Shown in pieces: positions 7,773-16,775 of a stretch of 64,000 nucleotides of DNA; within the stretch, counting starts at the first letter, position 1, and every line of letters begins with the position of its first letter. The stretch is from Bacillus carboniphilus (GTDB taxonomy: Bacteria; Bacillota; Bacilli; Bacillales; JAIVKR01): assembly GCF_020524035.2 (NCBI RefSeq), contig NZ_CP129013.1:1663822-1727821 (forward strand), in the 5' to 3' direction. The notes below the pieces were generated by a model. The model saw only the letters and a list, made by a program, of their open reading frames with translations. It searched no databases and was not told where the DNA came from. Both the position numbers and the translations under genes were made by a program.

Positions 7773-9529
7773 TATTTCTCACCCTTCTTTTTAGAATAAT
7801 CACGTTTTCGGGGTTCGATTAACGATGTATCAACCTCTTCGTAATGAAATTGTGGTTTTTCATTTCCGTTAAATTTAGCCATCGTCGTCTTGAGCCATTC
7901 CTCATCATTTCGATCAGGAAATTCTGGTTTATAGTGAGCTCCACGACTTTCGTTTCTGTTATAAGCTCCAAGGGTTACCACCCTTGCTAAATGAAGCATA
8001 TTTTTCAGCTGTCTTGTAAACATAGCTCCTTGATTGCTCCATTTTGCCGTATCATTAATGTTAATATTATTCCAGCGCTCCAATAGATCCTGAATTTTTT
8101 CATCTGTCTTTAAAAGCTTGTCATTTTGTCTTACAACTGTTACATTGTCTGTCATCCATTCGCCTAATTCTTTATGAAGAACGTAAGCATTCTCTGTTCC
8201 GTTCATATTCATAATATCCTGCCATTTTTGTTCTTCTTCTTGAACATGCTGTTCAAAAATATCAGAAGGAAGATCTTCTGCAGTCTTATCAAGTGATTGC
8301 ATATATTCTACAGCTTTTGGTCCAGCAACCATACCACCATAAATAGCTGATAATAGTGAATTAGCACCTAAACGATTGGCTCCATGCATCGAATAATCAC
8401 ATTCACCTGCTGCAAATAAGCCAGGAATATTGGTCATTTGATCATAATCAACCCAAAGTCCCCCCATTGAATAGTGAACAGCTGGGAAGATTTTCATCGG
8501 TACTTTTCTAGGATCGTCCCCCATAAACTTTTCATAAATCTCAATAATACCGCCCAATTTAATATCTAGTTCTTTAGCGTCCTTATGAGATAGATCTAAA
8601 TAGACCATGTTTTCTCCATTTAATCCTAGCTTTAAATCTACACAAACATGGAAAATTTCTCGCGTTGCAATGTCACGAGGAACCAGATTACCATATGCTG
8701 GATATTTCTCTTCTAAGAAATACCATGGCTTCCCGTCTTTATATGTCCATACTCGACCGCCTTCACCGCGAGCTGACTCACTCATTAATCTGAGCTTATC
8801 GTCTCCAGGTATAGCGGTTGGATGAATTTGAATAAATTCTCCGTTTGAATAATAAGCTCCTTGTTGATACGCTATGGCAGCTGCAGAACCTGTATTGATA
8901 ACAGAATTAGTTGACTTTCCAAAGATAATCCCTGGACCACCCGTTGCCAAAATTACCGCATCAGCTCGGAACGAGTGCACTTCCATATTCGTTAAGTTTT
9001 GCGCAACTACTCCTCTTGCGCGTCCTTCATCATCTTTAATCACACCTAAAAATTCCCAACCTTCATACTTTGTCACGAGACCTGCTACTTCATGTCTCCT
9101 AACTTGCTCATCAAGCGCATATAACAATTGCTGTCCTGTTGTTGCACCCGCAAATGCCGTTCGATGATGTTGCGTTCCACCGAAACGACGAAAGTCTAAG
9201 AGTCCTTCAGGTGTACGGTTGAACATAACCCCCATACGATCGAGCAGATGAATAATGGAAGGTGCCGCATCACACATCGCCTTTACAGGTGGCTGATTCG
9301 CTAAAAAATCTCCTCCATAAACCGTATCATCAAAATGCTCCCAAGGAGAATCTCCTTCTCCTTTTGTATTTACCGCTCCATTAATCCCGCCTTGAGCACA
9401 TACAGAATGTGATCGTTTAACAGGTACTAACGAGAATAAATCAACAGCTATCCCTTTTTCTGTTGCCTTAATTGTTGCCATTAAACCGGCCAATCCACCG
9501 CCGACAACAATTAGTTTTTGGTTATTCAT
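7772..9529 (-). CDS. sdhA: Succinate dehydrogenase flavoprotein subunit
   Basis: Oxidises succinate to fumarate. The start chosen is the ATG at 9527-9529 (MNNQKLIVVGGG), which has AAGGGAG at proper spacing; a TTG eight codons earlier has none. The protein has about 585 residues. The FAD-binding VVGGGLAGL is at the N-terminus and the covalent-FAD histidine lies in KRSHSVCAQGG. Substrate-site HPTAI and the MHGANRLGANSLL segment are present. It is the second gene of the operon. Confidence 0.97.
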   Translation of the reverse strand: MNNQKLIVVGGGLAGLMATIKATEKGIAVDLFSLVPVKRSHSVCAQGGINGAVNTKGEGDSPWEHFDDTVYGGDFLANQPPVKAMCDAAPSIIHLLDRMGVMFNRTPEGLLDFRRFGGTQHHRTAFAGATTGQQLLYALDEQVRRHEVAGLVTKYEGWEFLGVIKDDEGRARGVVAQNLTNMEVHSFRADAVILATGGPGIIFGKSTNSVINTGSAAAIAYQQGAYYSNGEFIQIHPTAIPGDDKLRLMSESARGEGGRVWTYKDGKPWYFLEEKYPAYGNLVPRDIATREIFHVCVDLKLGLNGENMVYLDLSHKDAKELDIKLGGIIEIYEKFMGDDPRKVPMKIFPAVHYSMGGLWVDYDQMTNIPGLFAAGECDYSMHGANRLGANSLLSAIYGGMVAGPKAVEYMQSLDKTAEDLPSDIFEQHVQEEEQKWQDIMNMNGTENAYVLHKELGEWMTDNVTVVRQNDKLLKTDEKIQDLLERWNNININDTAKWSNQGAMFTRQLKNMLHLARVVTLGAYNRNESRGAHYKPEFPDRNDEEWLKTTMAKFNGNEKPQFHYEEVDTSLIEPRKRDYSKKKGEK

Positions 9530-9624
9530 ATGACCCACTCCCTTTGTGTTCAACTATTCCAAATTGTTCAAAGTCGTTAACTTGTCCTGAACACGTGTTT
9601 TACTAGCTATTTGATCCCACATAA

Positions 9625-10233
9625 TTAAACAAATGCGAAAATTGCTCGAACTCCAACAATTGAAAGAGCAATGAAAATTCCAATGGTAACATAAGTTGAA
9701 ATGACTTGTGAACGAGGCGTTACAGTAATTCCCCAGCTTACTGCGAACGACCATAAACCATTTGAAAAGTGGAAAATGGTAGCTAATACACCTACTAAAT
9801 AAAAAATAAGATAAAAAGGACTGCTTAATATACTTGCCATCATGTCATAATTCACTTCTGCACCAAAAAATGCTTGTACGCGAGTTTGCCATACATGCCA
9901 AGCAACAAAAATTAATGTAATGATGCCAGATACCCTCTGTAGCATAAACATCCAATTTCTAAAATAATTATATTGAACGTTATTGTTTTTTGCTGTAAAT
10001 GCAATATAAATCCCATAAACCGCATGATACAACAAAGGAAGAAATATAATGAATATTTCTAAAACATATCGAAACGGTAAATGTTCCATAAAAGCAGCTG
10101 CTTCATTAAATGCTTCAGGACCTCTTGTTGCAAAGTGATTAACAACAAGATGCTGAATAAGAAAGACTCCAACAGGAATCACTCCTAGTAATGAATGCAG
10201 CTTTCGATTAAAAAACTCTTTATTTCCCGCCAT
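9625..10233 (-). CDS. sdhC: Succinate dehydrogenase cytochrome b558 subunit
   Basis: A membrane anchor of about 202 residues with five hydrophobic helices and conserved histidines (HSLLG, HLVVNHF, YHAVYG, WHVW, HFSNG) suited to two b hemes, as in the Bacillus diheme enzyme with menaquinone. The start is the ATG at 10231-10233 (MAGNKEFFNRKL), with AGGGGGT seven bases upstream; an upstream in-frame extension lacks a site. It is the first gene of sdhCAB. Confidence 0.95.
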   Translation of the reverse strand: MAGNKEFFNRKLHSLLGVIPVGVFLIQHLVVNHFATRGPEAFNEAAAFMEHLPFRYVLEIFIIFLPLLYHAVYGIYIAFTAKNNNVQYNYFRNWMFMLQRVSGIITLIFVAWHVWQTRVQAFFGAEVNYDMMASILSSPFYLIFYLVGVLATIFHFSNGLWSFAVSWGITVTPRSQVISTYVTIGIFIALSIVGVRAIFAFV

Positions 10234-10364
10234 TAAAATACCCCCTAGTCTTAAATAGTTCGTTTCTCCATACTCCCCGATTGTTTCCCACATTTAAAGA
10301 ACACTATTTTCTACTTAATAGTAGAATTCTTCGACAATAATTGTGAATAAAATGCGACAAATTC

Positions 10365-10393
10365 ATTTTACTCCCATCATGTGGTAGCGTCAA
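10365..10393 (-). promoter_or_regulatory. Sigma-A type promoter of sdhCAB
   Basis: On the minus strand TTGACG (10388-10393) and TAAAAT (10365-10370) are separated by exactly 17 bp. This would give a leader of roughly 125 nt before sdhC. Confidence 0.7.
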
Positions 10394-10547
10394 GAAAACG
10401 CATTCAACAATTCTAATTTTTCGAAAGTTCTTATCTCAATTTTATTTTATCAATATATCTCTGGAAAGCAAATTAATATTAGGAAAAGTTTTTATTTTCT
10501 TTCTCAACAGCCCTAGACAAAAATATTTTCAAAAAACATTACATATA

Positions 10548-10576
10548 TTTCAATAAAGGCGAATGCTTGTTATAAT
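10548..10576 (+). promoter_or_regulatory. Probable promoter of yslB
   Basis: A perfect TATAAT at 10571-10576 with a weak TTTCAA 17 bp upstream; the start codon of yslB follows 30 bp later. Confidence 0.5.
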
Positions 10577-10605
10577 AGACAAGAAGAAAGAAAGAGGGGA
10601 ATTTT

Positions 10606-11058
10606 GTGAAAGAAAAACCATTTGATCTAAAATTAAAGGATTTAGAAGATATGACGACACCAGCATTTGGCTATGAATTAATTAGGAATGAGTTAATATC
10701 TGATATGCTTGGTAAGCAGTCAAACCAAATGCTTTATTGGGCTGGGAAAAGTTTAGCGAGAAAATACCCGCTATCAAGCATTGAAGAAGTTCAATCTTTC
10801 TTTACTCTTGCTGGATGGGGTAATTTATCATTGACCACTCAAAAGAAAAATGAAGTCGAATTTGAATTAACAAGCCCCTTAATATCTAAACGATTCCAAA
10901 TAGAAAAGGACCTTACTTATAAACTTGAAGCAGGTTTTTTAGCTGAACAAATTCAACAAATGAATGGTTCTATTACAGAAACATACGAAAAAATGAAATC
11001 GAGAGCTAAAAAGGTAACTTTTACAGTGAAATCAGATGTGAAAGATCCAATAGATTGA
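10606..11058 (+). CDS. yslB: YslB family protein (DUF2507)
   Basis: A 150-residue protein with GTG start at 10606 preceded by AGAGGGGA. It is recognised by its position divergent from sdhC and by the YslB-type sequence (TPAFGYELIRNELI near residues 16-29, MLYWAGKSLARKYP near 43-56). The fold resembles V4R/hydrocarbon-binding domain proteins. No biochemical role is established. It is one of the few plus-strand genes in this part. Confidence 0.8.
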   Translation: MKEKPFDLKLKDLEDMTTPAFGYELIRNELISDMLGKQSNQMLYWAGKSLARKYPLSSIEEVQSFFTLAGWGNLSLTTQKKNEVEFELTSPLISKRFQIEKDLTYKLEAGFLAEQIQQMNGSITETYEKMKSRAKKVTFTVKSDVKDPID

Positions 11059-11148
11059 TTTATTCCCTCTTACAACTACCTTTAGTGCTTGTTCAAAAAG
11101 TAGGGAAAAAAGGACGCTGAATAGAAAAGCTGAAACCCTTTGTAAGTC

Positions 11149-11210
11149 CATCATCTAAGAACAGCCGCGTCCTGCGGCTAACGATGATGCTAGCACATCG
11201 TGTGCATCGC
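11149..11210 (+). ncRNA. Bacillaceae-1-like RNA, unit 1
   Basis: Outer stem CATCATC/GATGATG (11149-11155 with 11183-11189) encloses AGCCGC-GTCCT-GCGGCT, whose loop GTCCT fits the RUCCU consensus. A second hairpin GCACA/TGTGC (11193-11197 with 11201-11205) follows. Stem sequences differ from the other units but keep pairing. Confidence 0.65.
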
Positions 11211-11279
11211 CGACAAGCATAAGGCGAACATAACGTGAAGGTGTTCTTTACCTTCACTAAATGTTTGACTTATTCTGAA

Positions 11280-11344
11280 GATCTACTAAGAACAGTCACG
11301 TCGTGTGACTAACGTAGATCCACCTAAATCCTTTAGGCGTCTCC
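11280..11344 (+). ncRNA. Bacillaceae-1-like RNA, unit 2
   Basis: Outer stem GATCTAC/GTAGATC (11280-11286 with 11314-11320), inner AGTCAC/GTGACT, then a second hairpin CCTAAA/TTTAGG (11323-11328 with 11332-11337) whose loop region reads AATCCTT. It ends GGCGTCTCC like unit 5. Confidence 0.65.
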
Positions 11345-11387
11345 CGATGTAAGGGTTAGAACGAGGCGGTATGCTAAAGGAACACGG

Positions 11388-11445
11388 GCTAAGTTCAGCC
11401 ACGTCGCGCGAGCTAACGATGTTGCTTGGCCATCCAGGCCATCGT
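11388..11445 (+). ncRNA. Bacillaceae-1-like RNA, degenerate unit 3
   Basis: Shares the GCCACGTCGCGCGAG...TAACGATG core, and its second hairpin TGGCC-ATCCA-GGCCA (11427-11441) is intact. The outer stem is degraded. Confidence 0.45.
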
Positions 11446-11499
11446 AGGACTTTTTGAACAACCTCCTTTAGGATATTTCTTGTAAGAGGGCTGTTAAAC

Positions 11500-11991
11500 T
11501 CACTTTAAATAAACTGCCTTTTTTGAAATAATAAGAGCGTCATGAAGCGCTGAAACTGCCAGCTCTTTTTCTTCCGAAGAAATGATAGTAGAGACTTTTA
11601 TTTCCGACGTACTCACCATTTTAACTTCAATACCCTCATTATCTAAAACTGTAAACATCTCTGCAGCAACACCTGGGTTCGACACCATTCCAGATCCAAC
11701 AATCGATACTTTCGCTAAATGACTTTCTATATCTATATCTTTAAAATTAAGTATTTGTTTTTTTTCTTTTAACACTTTAACTGTTTGAGATAAATCATCT
11801 GTTTTTATTGAAAAAGAAATGGTCATTCGGTTTTGTTGGGGGGCACCTTGAATGATAACATCTACATTTACTCCTTTATCAGCAAGAAGCGTGAAGATCG
11901 ATGACAACGATAACATTGGTACATCTATAAGGGTCACTCTTGTAATGTTATCATCAAACGCAACACCACTTACTATATGACTTTGCTCCAC
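11500..11991 (-). CDS. lysC: Aspartokinase II beta subunit from an internal GTG start
   Basis: Nested in frame within lysC. On the minus strand GAGGAGG stands 8 bp before a GTG (11989-11991) coding for VEQSHIVSG. The product would be 163 residues, the two ACT domains, which equals the known B. subtilis beta subunit made from an internal start in the same region. The site is strong and lies at the matching place, so I infer that the alpha-beta arrangement is kept, with GTG in place of ATG. Confidence 0.65.
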   Translation of the reverse strand: MEQSHIVSGVAFDDNITRVTLIDVPMLSLSSIFTLLADKGVNVDVIIQGAPQQNRMTISFSIKTDDLSQTVKVLKEKKQILNFKDIDIESHLAKVSIVGSGMVSNPGVAAEMFTVLDNEGIEVKMVSTSEIKVSTIISSEEKELAVSALHDALIISKKAVYLK

Positions 11992-12726
11992 TCTTTTGTC
12001 CTCCTCTATAACAGTTCCTCTCTCAGAGCACATACTTGACCTTACTTCAAGTCGAACTTGATAGTTTTTAGCAAATTCTACTGCACGTGGGTGAAGTACA
12101 CTTGCTCCTAAATTTGCCATCTCTAACATTTCATCATATCCTATACGGTTTAACTTTTTCGCCTTTTCTTCAATTCTTGGATCAGTCGTAAAAACACCCA
12201 TTACATCCGTATAAATATCACACTTTTTTGCTTTCAAAGCTGCCGCAACAGCAACTGCCGTTGTATCTGACCCCCCTCTTCCAAGTGTTGTAATATTATT
12301 ATTAACACAAATTCCTTGAAATCCTGCAATGATCACAATTTCATCTTGTGCAAGATGCAAATTGATCCTACTTATATCAATGTCCATAATTCTTGCATTT
12401 GTATGAAAAGATTCTGTCATAATTCCAGCCTGCCATCCTGTCAAAGAAACGGCACGATGTCCTCTCTCATTAATCATCATCGCTAGTAAAGAGCTACTCA
12501 TTTGTTCTCCTGTTGAAAGTAACATATCTAACTCTCGGCTAGATGGACTCATTGTGATTTTCTGAACAAGAGACAGTAGTTGGTCTGTTGTATCCCCCAT
12601 AGCAGAAACAACAACCACTACTTGATTTCCACTTGTTTTCTCTTCGATGATTTTGTCTGCTACCTTTTCAATTTTCTCAATAGAGCCTACTGACGTACCA
12701 CCATATTTTTGAACGATAAGACCCAT
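11500..12726 (-). CDS. lysC: Aspartokinase II, lysine-sensitive (alpha subunit)
   Basis: Phosphorylates aspartate, the first step to lysine, threonine, methionine and diaminopimelate. The start is the ATG at 12724-12726 (MGLIVQKYGGTS), with AGGTGA upstream, giving 408 residues. Kinase motifs are KYGGTSVGS at 7-15 and GRGGSDTTA near 155, followed by two ACT domains at the C-terminus. An internal start at 11991 (separate entry) would give the beta subunit. Expression is controlled by the lysine riboswitch at 12763-12996. Confidence 0.95.
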   Translation of the reverse strand: MGLIVQKYGGTSVGSIEKIEKVADKIIEEKTSGNQVVVVVSAMGDTTDQLLSLVQKITMSPSSRELDMLLSTGEQMSSSLLAMMINERGHRAVSLTGWQAGIMTESFHTNARIMDIDISRINLHLAQDEIVIIAGFQGICVNNNITTLGRGGSDTTAVAVAAALKAKKCDIYTDVMGVFTTDPRIEEKAKKLNRIGYDEMLEMANLGASVLHPRAVEFAKNYQVRLEVRSSMCSERGTVIEEDKRVEQSHIVSGVAFDDNITRVTLIDVPMLSLSSIFTLLADKGVNVDVIIQGAPQQNRMTISFSIKTDDLSQTVKVLKEKKQILNFKDIDIESHLAKVSIVGSGMVSNPGVAAEMFTVLDNEGIEVKMVSTSEIKVSTIISSEEKELAVSALHDALIISKKAVYLK

Positions 12727-12762
12727 TTCATCACCTACTTTCATAAAACATAAAATACAAAA

Positions 12763-12996
12763 AGAGCAGTAAAGAGATTTATCTCATTACTGCCCTTAAT
12801 AGCGATCATTAAGAACGATGAGATAGCACTCCAAAGGACCAGACTAAATCCTTTGACAGTTTTATACTTATTCAGTATAAAACCAGTGTAACTAATAATG
12901 GTTTTAGTTCACACTTCGGCGAGTATTCCCTTTTGATATTTTTCACCGGAGACCATTCTCCTCCAAATATCTACTTTTGAAGCTCGCACCTCTATC
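12763..12996 (-). promoter_or_regulatory. Lysine riboswitch (L-box) with terminator
   Basis: The aptamer (about 12820-12996) has the L-box hallmarks AGAGGTGCG, AGTAG, GGAGGAGAATGG, GGGAATACTCGCCGAAG and the closing GGAGTGCTATCTC. The expression platform is a terminator (12765-12795, GCAGTAA...TTACTGC plus T run). Lysine binding should favour termination and so lower lysC expression. Confidence 0.92.
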
Positions 12997-13009
12997 ACAA
13001 GTTTTTTGT

Positions 13010-13038
13010 ATCATAACAGACTATGGCTGAAATAACAA
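13010..13038 (-). promoter_or_regulatory. Sigma-A type promoter of lysC
   Basis: TTGTTA (13033-13038) and TATGAT (13010-13015) on the minus strand are separated by 17 bp. Transcription would start just before the riboswitch aptamer. Confidence 0.7.
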
Positions 13039-13041
13039 CCA

Positions 13042-14815
13042 CTATTCTTTAAACTTATCGGTTATATTTTGTGCTATATTAACTGGCATACCAGCGTTTC
13101 TTAATTCTTCCATCGATGCTTCCTTAATTTTCTTAATTGATTTAAAATACTTCAACAATTGTTTTTTTCGTTTCTCACCTACACCTGGGATATCATCTAA
13201 AGAGGACTGAAAAGACGATTTCGTTCGCAATTGTCTATGAAAAGTGATTGCAAATCGATGTACTTCATCTTGAATTCGTTGTAGCAAATAAAATTCTTGA
13301 CTATTTCTCGTTAAATGAACCAGTTCAGGGGGGAGTTCCGATAATTAAATCTGAAGTCCGATGTTTTTCATCTTTCACTAAACCTGCCACAGGAATATCA
13401 ATTCCAAGCTCATTTTCTAAGATATCTGTAGCAGCAGCAAGCTGTCCCTTCCCACCATCAACAAGAATAAGATCAGGAAGTGGTAGTTCTTCCTTAAGCA
13501 CCCTTGTGTATCTTCTTCTAATCACTTCCCGCATGGACTCATAATCATCGGGGCCTGCTACGGTTTTTAATTTATATTTTCGATATTCTTTCTTGTAGGG
13601 CTTTCCATCAATAAAGACGACCATAGCTGATACAGGATCTGTCCCTTGAATATTTGAATTATCGAATGCTTCGATTCTGTTAGGTGTAGGAATTTCAAGT
13701 TTTTGTCCAAGCTTTTCTACCGCTTTAATTGTACGTTCTTCATCCCGTTCAATCATTGAAAACTTTTCTTGTAAGGCAATTTTGGCATTCTTATGTGCTA
13801 ATAATAATAACTCTTTTTTTGGACCTTTTTTCGGCTGTAGAGTCTTTATTTGCAGTAACTGCTCGACAGATTGGGCATCAACATTATTAGGCAAAAGAAC
13901 CTCTTTCGGTAAAAAGTGATTATTCTGTTGATAAAATTGCCCGATAAACGTTAAAAACTCATCTTCTGGATCTTGATACATCGGGATTAACGAAACATCA
14001 CGTTCAATTAGCTTTCCATTGCGAATAAAGAATACTTGTATGCACATCCATCCTTTATCATAAGAAAAAGCGAAAACATCGCGATCAAGCAAATCGGTTA
14101 AATTCATCTTTTGTTTTTCCATCGTTGCCTCTATATGATGAATTTGATCGCGATATTCTTTCGCTCTTTCATAGTCAAGAGCTTCTGAAGCTCTCATCAT
14201 TTTATTTGACAATTCATTTTTTATATCATGATAGCCACCCTTTAGAAATCTTGTAATTCCTTCTACCATCTCTCGGTTTTCTTCATCTGAAACAGAATAA
14301 ACACAAGGAGCTTTACATTGCTTAATATGATAATAAATGCACACCTTATCAGGCATTATTTGACATTTTCGTAGGGGATACATGCGATCTAGAAGTTTTT
14401 TTGTTTCTCTCGCAGATTGTACATTTGGATAAGGACCGAAATAACGGCCCTTATCCTTTTTCACTTTTCTTGTCACAATAAGTCTAGGATGTTTTTCTGC
14501 TGTAATTTTAATAAATGGATACGATTTGTCATCCTTTAACATAATATTGTATTTAGGATCATACTTTTTTATTAAATTCATTTCTAAAATAAGCGCTTCA
14601 ATATTGGAAGAGGTAACAATGTATTCAAAATCTTCAATCTCATTAACGAGCCGAGTCGTTTTTCCATCATGTGATCCAGTAAAATATGATCGAACCCGAT
14701 TTTTTAGGACTTTGGCTTTCCCAACATAAATAACAGTGTCATCCATATCTTTCATTAAATAGCATCCTGGTTGATCAGGTAATATAGCTAATTTATTTCG
14801 TAATTTTTCATTCAT
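13042..14815 (-). CDS. uvrC: UvrABC excinuclease subunit C (frame broken once)
   Basis: Makes both incisions in nucleotide excision repair. The order is a GIY-YIG nuclease domain ([21 protein letters not shown]) near residues 12-90, a UVR motif, a C-terminal RNase H-like nuclease ([32 protein letters not shown]) and a helix-hairpin-helix end ([13 protein letters not shown]). A G6 run at 13328-13333 breaks the frame; with one base less, [16 protein letters not shown] links both parts into about 590 residues. The ATG at 14813-14815 matches the B. subtilis start; a GTG three codons earlier is possible. Confidence 0.92.
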
Positions 14816-14922
14816 GTCAATCACTCGTTATCATTCATTATTTTGCTTAATTGTATCAACACCTAGCTGTAAAGTGAAGTAGAAAACATATCAAAAAAAG
14901 CCAAAGCTGATTTTTTAAGTAC

Positions 14923-14957
14923 AAAAAAAGATCTGATAAAGATCAGACCTTTTTTTT
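14923..14957 (-). terminator. Bidirectional terminator after trxA
   Basis: TCTGAT/ATCAGA extended stem (14932-14937 with 14942-14947) between A7 and T8 runs, overlapping the trxA stop codon. Confidence 0.75.
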
Positions 14958-15270
14958 ATATATGCTTAGTCAATAACTCTTTCAAAGCTTCCTTAGGTTG
15001 GAATCCAACAACTTGATCAACTACCTCGCCCTCTTTTAAGACAAGTAGGGTTGGAATGCTCATTACTCCAAACTTAGATGCTGTTTCTTGATTCTCATCC
15101 ACATCTACTTTTACAATTTTAACATCATCACTCATTTCTTGATCAAGCTCATCTAGAACAGGAGCGATCATCTTACATGGCCCACACCAAGGTGCCCAAA
15201 AGTCAACTAAAGTGACACCTTCATTTGTTTCAGTACTAAAATTCTGGTCCGTTGCATGAACTATAGCCAT
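14956..15270 (-). CDS. trxA: Thioredoxin
   Basis: A 104-residue cytoplasmic disulfide reductant with the redox motif W28-C29-G30-P31-C32 and the cis-proline loop (SIPTLLVLK). It supplies electrons to ribonucleotide reductase and other enzymes. The preceding AGGAGG-type site supports the ATG at 15270. It stands as a single gene between etfA and uvrC, as in B. subtilis. Confidence 0.96.
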   Translation of the reverse strand: MAIVHATDQNFSTETNEGVTLVDFWAPWCGPCKMIAPVLDELDQEMSDDVKIVKVDVDENQETASKFGVMSIPTLLVLKEGEVVDQVVGFQPKEALKELLTKHI

Positions 15271-15551
15271 TATTAATTCCTCCTAAATGTTAACAAAATT
15301 CTCATTATGAATGGTTCAATACAAGTGTTAAGAGAGGTAACCATGAATTTAACTGGTTAATCAAAGTAAATCATAGACATTGGCTACTTAACTTCACCAA
15401 GACTATATAATTCCCAAGAAGTTCATCTCTACACATTCACTTGAATGATATCATACTAAAAGTATATCACCTAACCTTTTAAAAATGCGAACTAAACGCT
15501 TTTTTGATTATGGATACCTTACAATACAGGAATAAACTTAGTCATAATTAA
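15271..15551. other. Intergenic trxA upstream region
   Basis: No ORF or structured RNA was recognised. It presumably holds the trxA promoter. Confidence 0.4.
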
Positions 15552-15592
15552 AACCAAAAGCGTGCGAATTAGTCTGCACGCTTTTGGTTGCC
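15552..15592 (-). terminator. Intrinsic terminator after etfA
   Basis: A 12-bp stem CCAAAAGCGTGC/GCACGCTTTTGG with a 10-nt loop and TTTTAATT tail on the minus strand. Confidence 0.8.
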
Positions 15593-15613
15593 TTATCTAT
15601 TCGAATCATAAAA

Positions 15614-16591
15614 TTAAGAGTGTACTTTTAGTTTCTTAAGTTCTTCTGTAAGTAGAGGTACAACATCAAATAAATCGCCTACAATACCATAATCAGCAAT
15701 ATTGAAGATGTTCGCCTCTGGATCTTTATTAATAGCAACAATGACTTTTGAGTTAGACATTCCAGCTAAATGTTGGATTGCTCCCGAGATTCCACAAGCA
15801 ATGTATAAATCAGGTGTAACTACTTTACCTGTTTGTCCTATTTGTAAAGAATAACCGCAGTACTCAGCATCACAAGCTCCTCTTGAAGCACCGACTGCTC
15901 CGCCTAGTACATCAGCAAGCTCTTTTAGAGGCTCAAAACCATCCTCACTCTTCACTCCTCTTCCACCTGCAACAACTACTTTCGCTTCTGATAAATCTAC
16001 ACCGTCAGTAGCTTTCCTTATAACTTCTGCAACAATCGTCCGTAAATCTTTAATTTCTACATCTACTTTAGAAATTTCACCAGAGCTTGATTCGTTTTTA
16101 TCTAAAGCTGCAATGTTGTTCGGACGAACAGTAGCAAATAATAAACCATCCGTTACGATTTTCTTTTCAAAAGCCTTCCCAGAGTATATTGGACGAGTGA
16201 AGACAACATTTCCACCTTCTACTTCTAAACTAGTTACATCTGAAACTAGTCCTGAACCTAGTTTTGCAGCTATTTTAGGAGCTAAATCTTTTCCTTGTGA
16301 AGTATGGCCAAGTACGATCCCTTCTGGGTTCTCTTGTTCAATGATAGATAATAAAGCTTGAGAATAGCCATCTGGAGTATAATTTTCTAGCTTCTCATCT
16401 TCAACATAAACAACTCGGTCTGAACCATAAGCAACCATTTCATCCCCTAAGGTACTTACTTCTTTGCCGATCAGTGCAGAAACAATTTCTCCTCCCTCAG
16501 CCATTACCTTACCAGCTGCTATAGCTTCAAATGAAACATTACGAAGTGATTGATCACGGACTTCACCAACTACTAATATTTTTCGACTCAT
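15614..16591 (-). CDS. etfA: Electron transfer flavoprotein alpha subunit
   Basis: A 325-residue FAD-binding subunit that carries electrons from acyl-CoA dehydrogenases to the respiratory chain. The C-terminal FAD domain is clear: VVAGGRGVKSEDGF, VGASRGACDAEYC, QIGQTGKVVTPDLYIACGISGAIQH and NKDPEANIF. It is the last gene of the fadR-fadB-etfB-etfA block; the terminator at 15552-15592 follows. Confidence 0.95.
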   Translation of the reverse strand: MSRKILVVGEVRDQSLRNVSFEAIAAGKVMAEGGEIVSALIGKEVSTLGDEMVAYGSDRVVYVEDEKLENYTPDGYSQALLSIIEQENPEGIVLGHTSQGKDLAPKIAAKLGSGLVSDVTSLEVEGGNVVFTRPIYSGKAFEKKIVTDGLLFATVRPNNIAALDKNESSSGEISKVDVEIKDLRTIVAEVIRKATDGVDLSEAKVVVAGGRGVKSEDGFEPLKELADVLGGAVGASRGACDAEYCGYSLQIGQTGKVVTPDLYIACGISGAIQHLAGMSNSKVIVAINKDPEANIFNIADYGIVGDLFDVVPLLTEELKKLKVHS

Positions 16592-16735
16592 CTTATGTTC
16601 CCCCTGTTTTGAAAATTTACCGTATATTTCTCCACATCAATCAATGATTATGTGATGCAAGAAGTTGATGGAAGAGGAGAAAGCACTTTTCTACATATCC
16701 TCTTACCGTTTCTTTTTGTTCACATGTTTAATATT

Positions 16736-16775
16736 TGCTCAAAATAACCTTCCTTTTTGAACACGCACTTAAATA
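16736..16775. repeat. Dispersed repeat directly behind etfB
   Basis: The sequence AAGTGCGTGTTCAAAAAGG (minus strand) starts in the last codons and stop of etfB and continues with AAGGTTATTTT. Similar sequence lies at 19235-19305 and 5950-5965. Confidence 0.5.

Larger units (their letters stand above)
11065..11491. repeat. Inverted-repeat-bounded element carrying Bacillaceae-1 type RNAs
   Basis: The outer ends are CCCTCTTACAA (11065-11075) and its complement (11481-11491). Nested inside are TTGTTCAAAAAGT-type ends at about 11090-11103 and 11447-11459. The interior holds three Bacillaceae-1-like RNA units and an extra 8-bp hairpin (11235-11242 with 11250-11257, GTGAAGGT/ACCTTCAC). There is no ORF inside. 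It looks like a non-coding mobile or repetitive element between yslB and lysC. Confidence 0.6.

Noticed and set aside
9554-9754. Minus-strand ORF downstream in sdhC
   Set aside because: It is an alternative frame over the end of sdhC with no start site; the sdhC frame is clearly coding.
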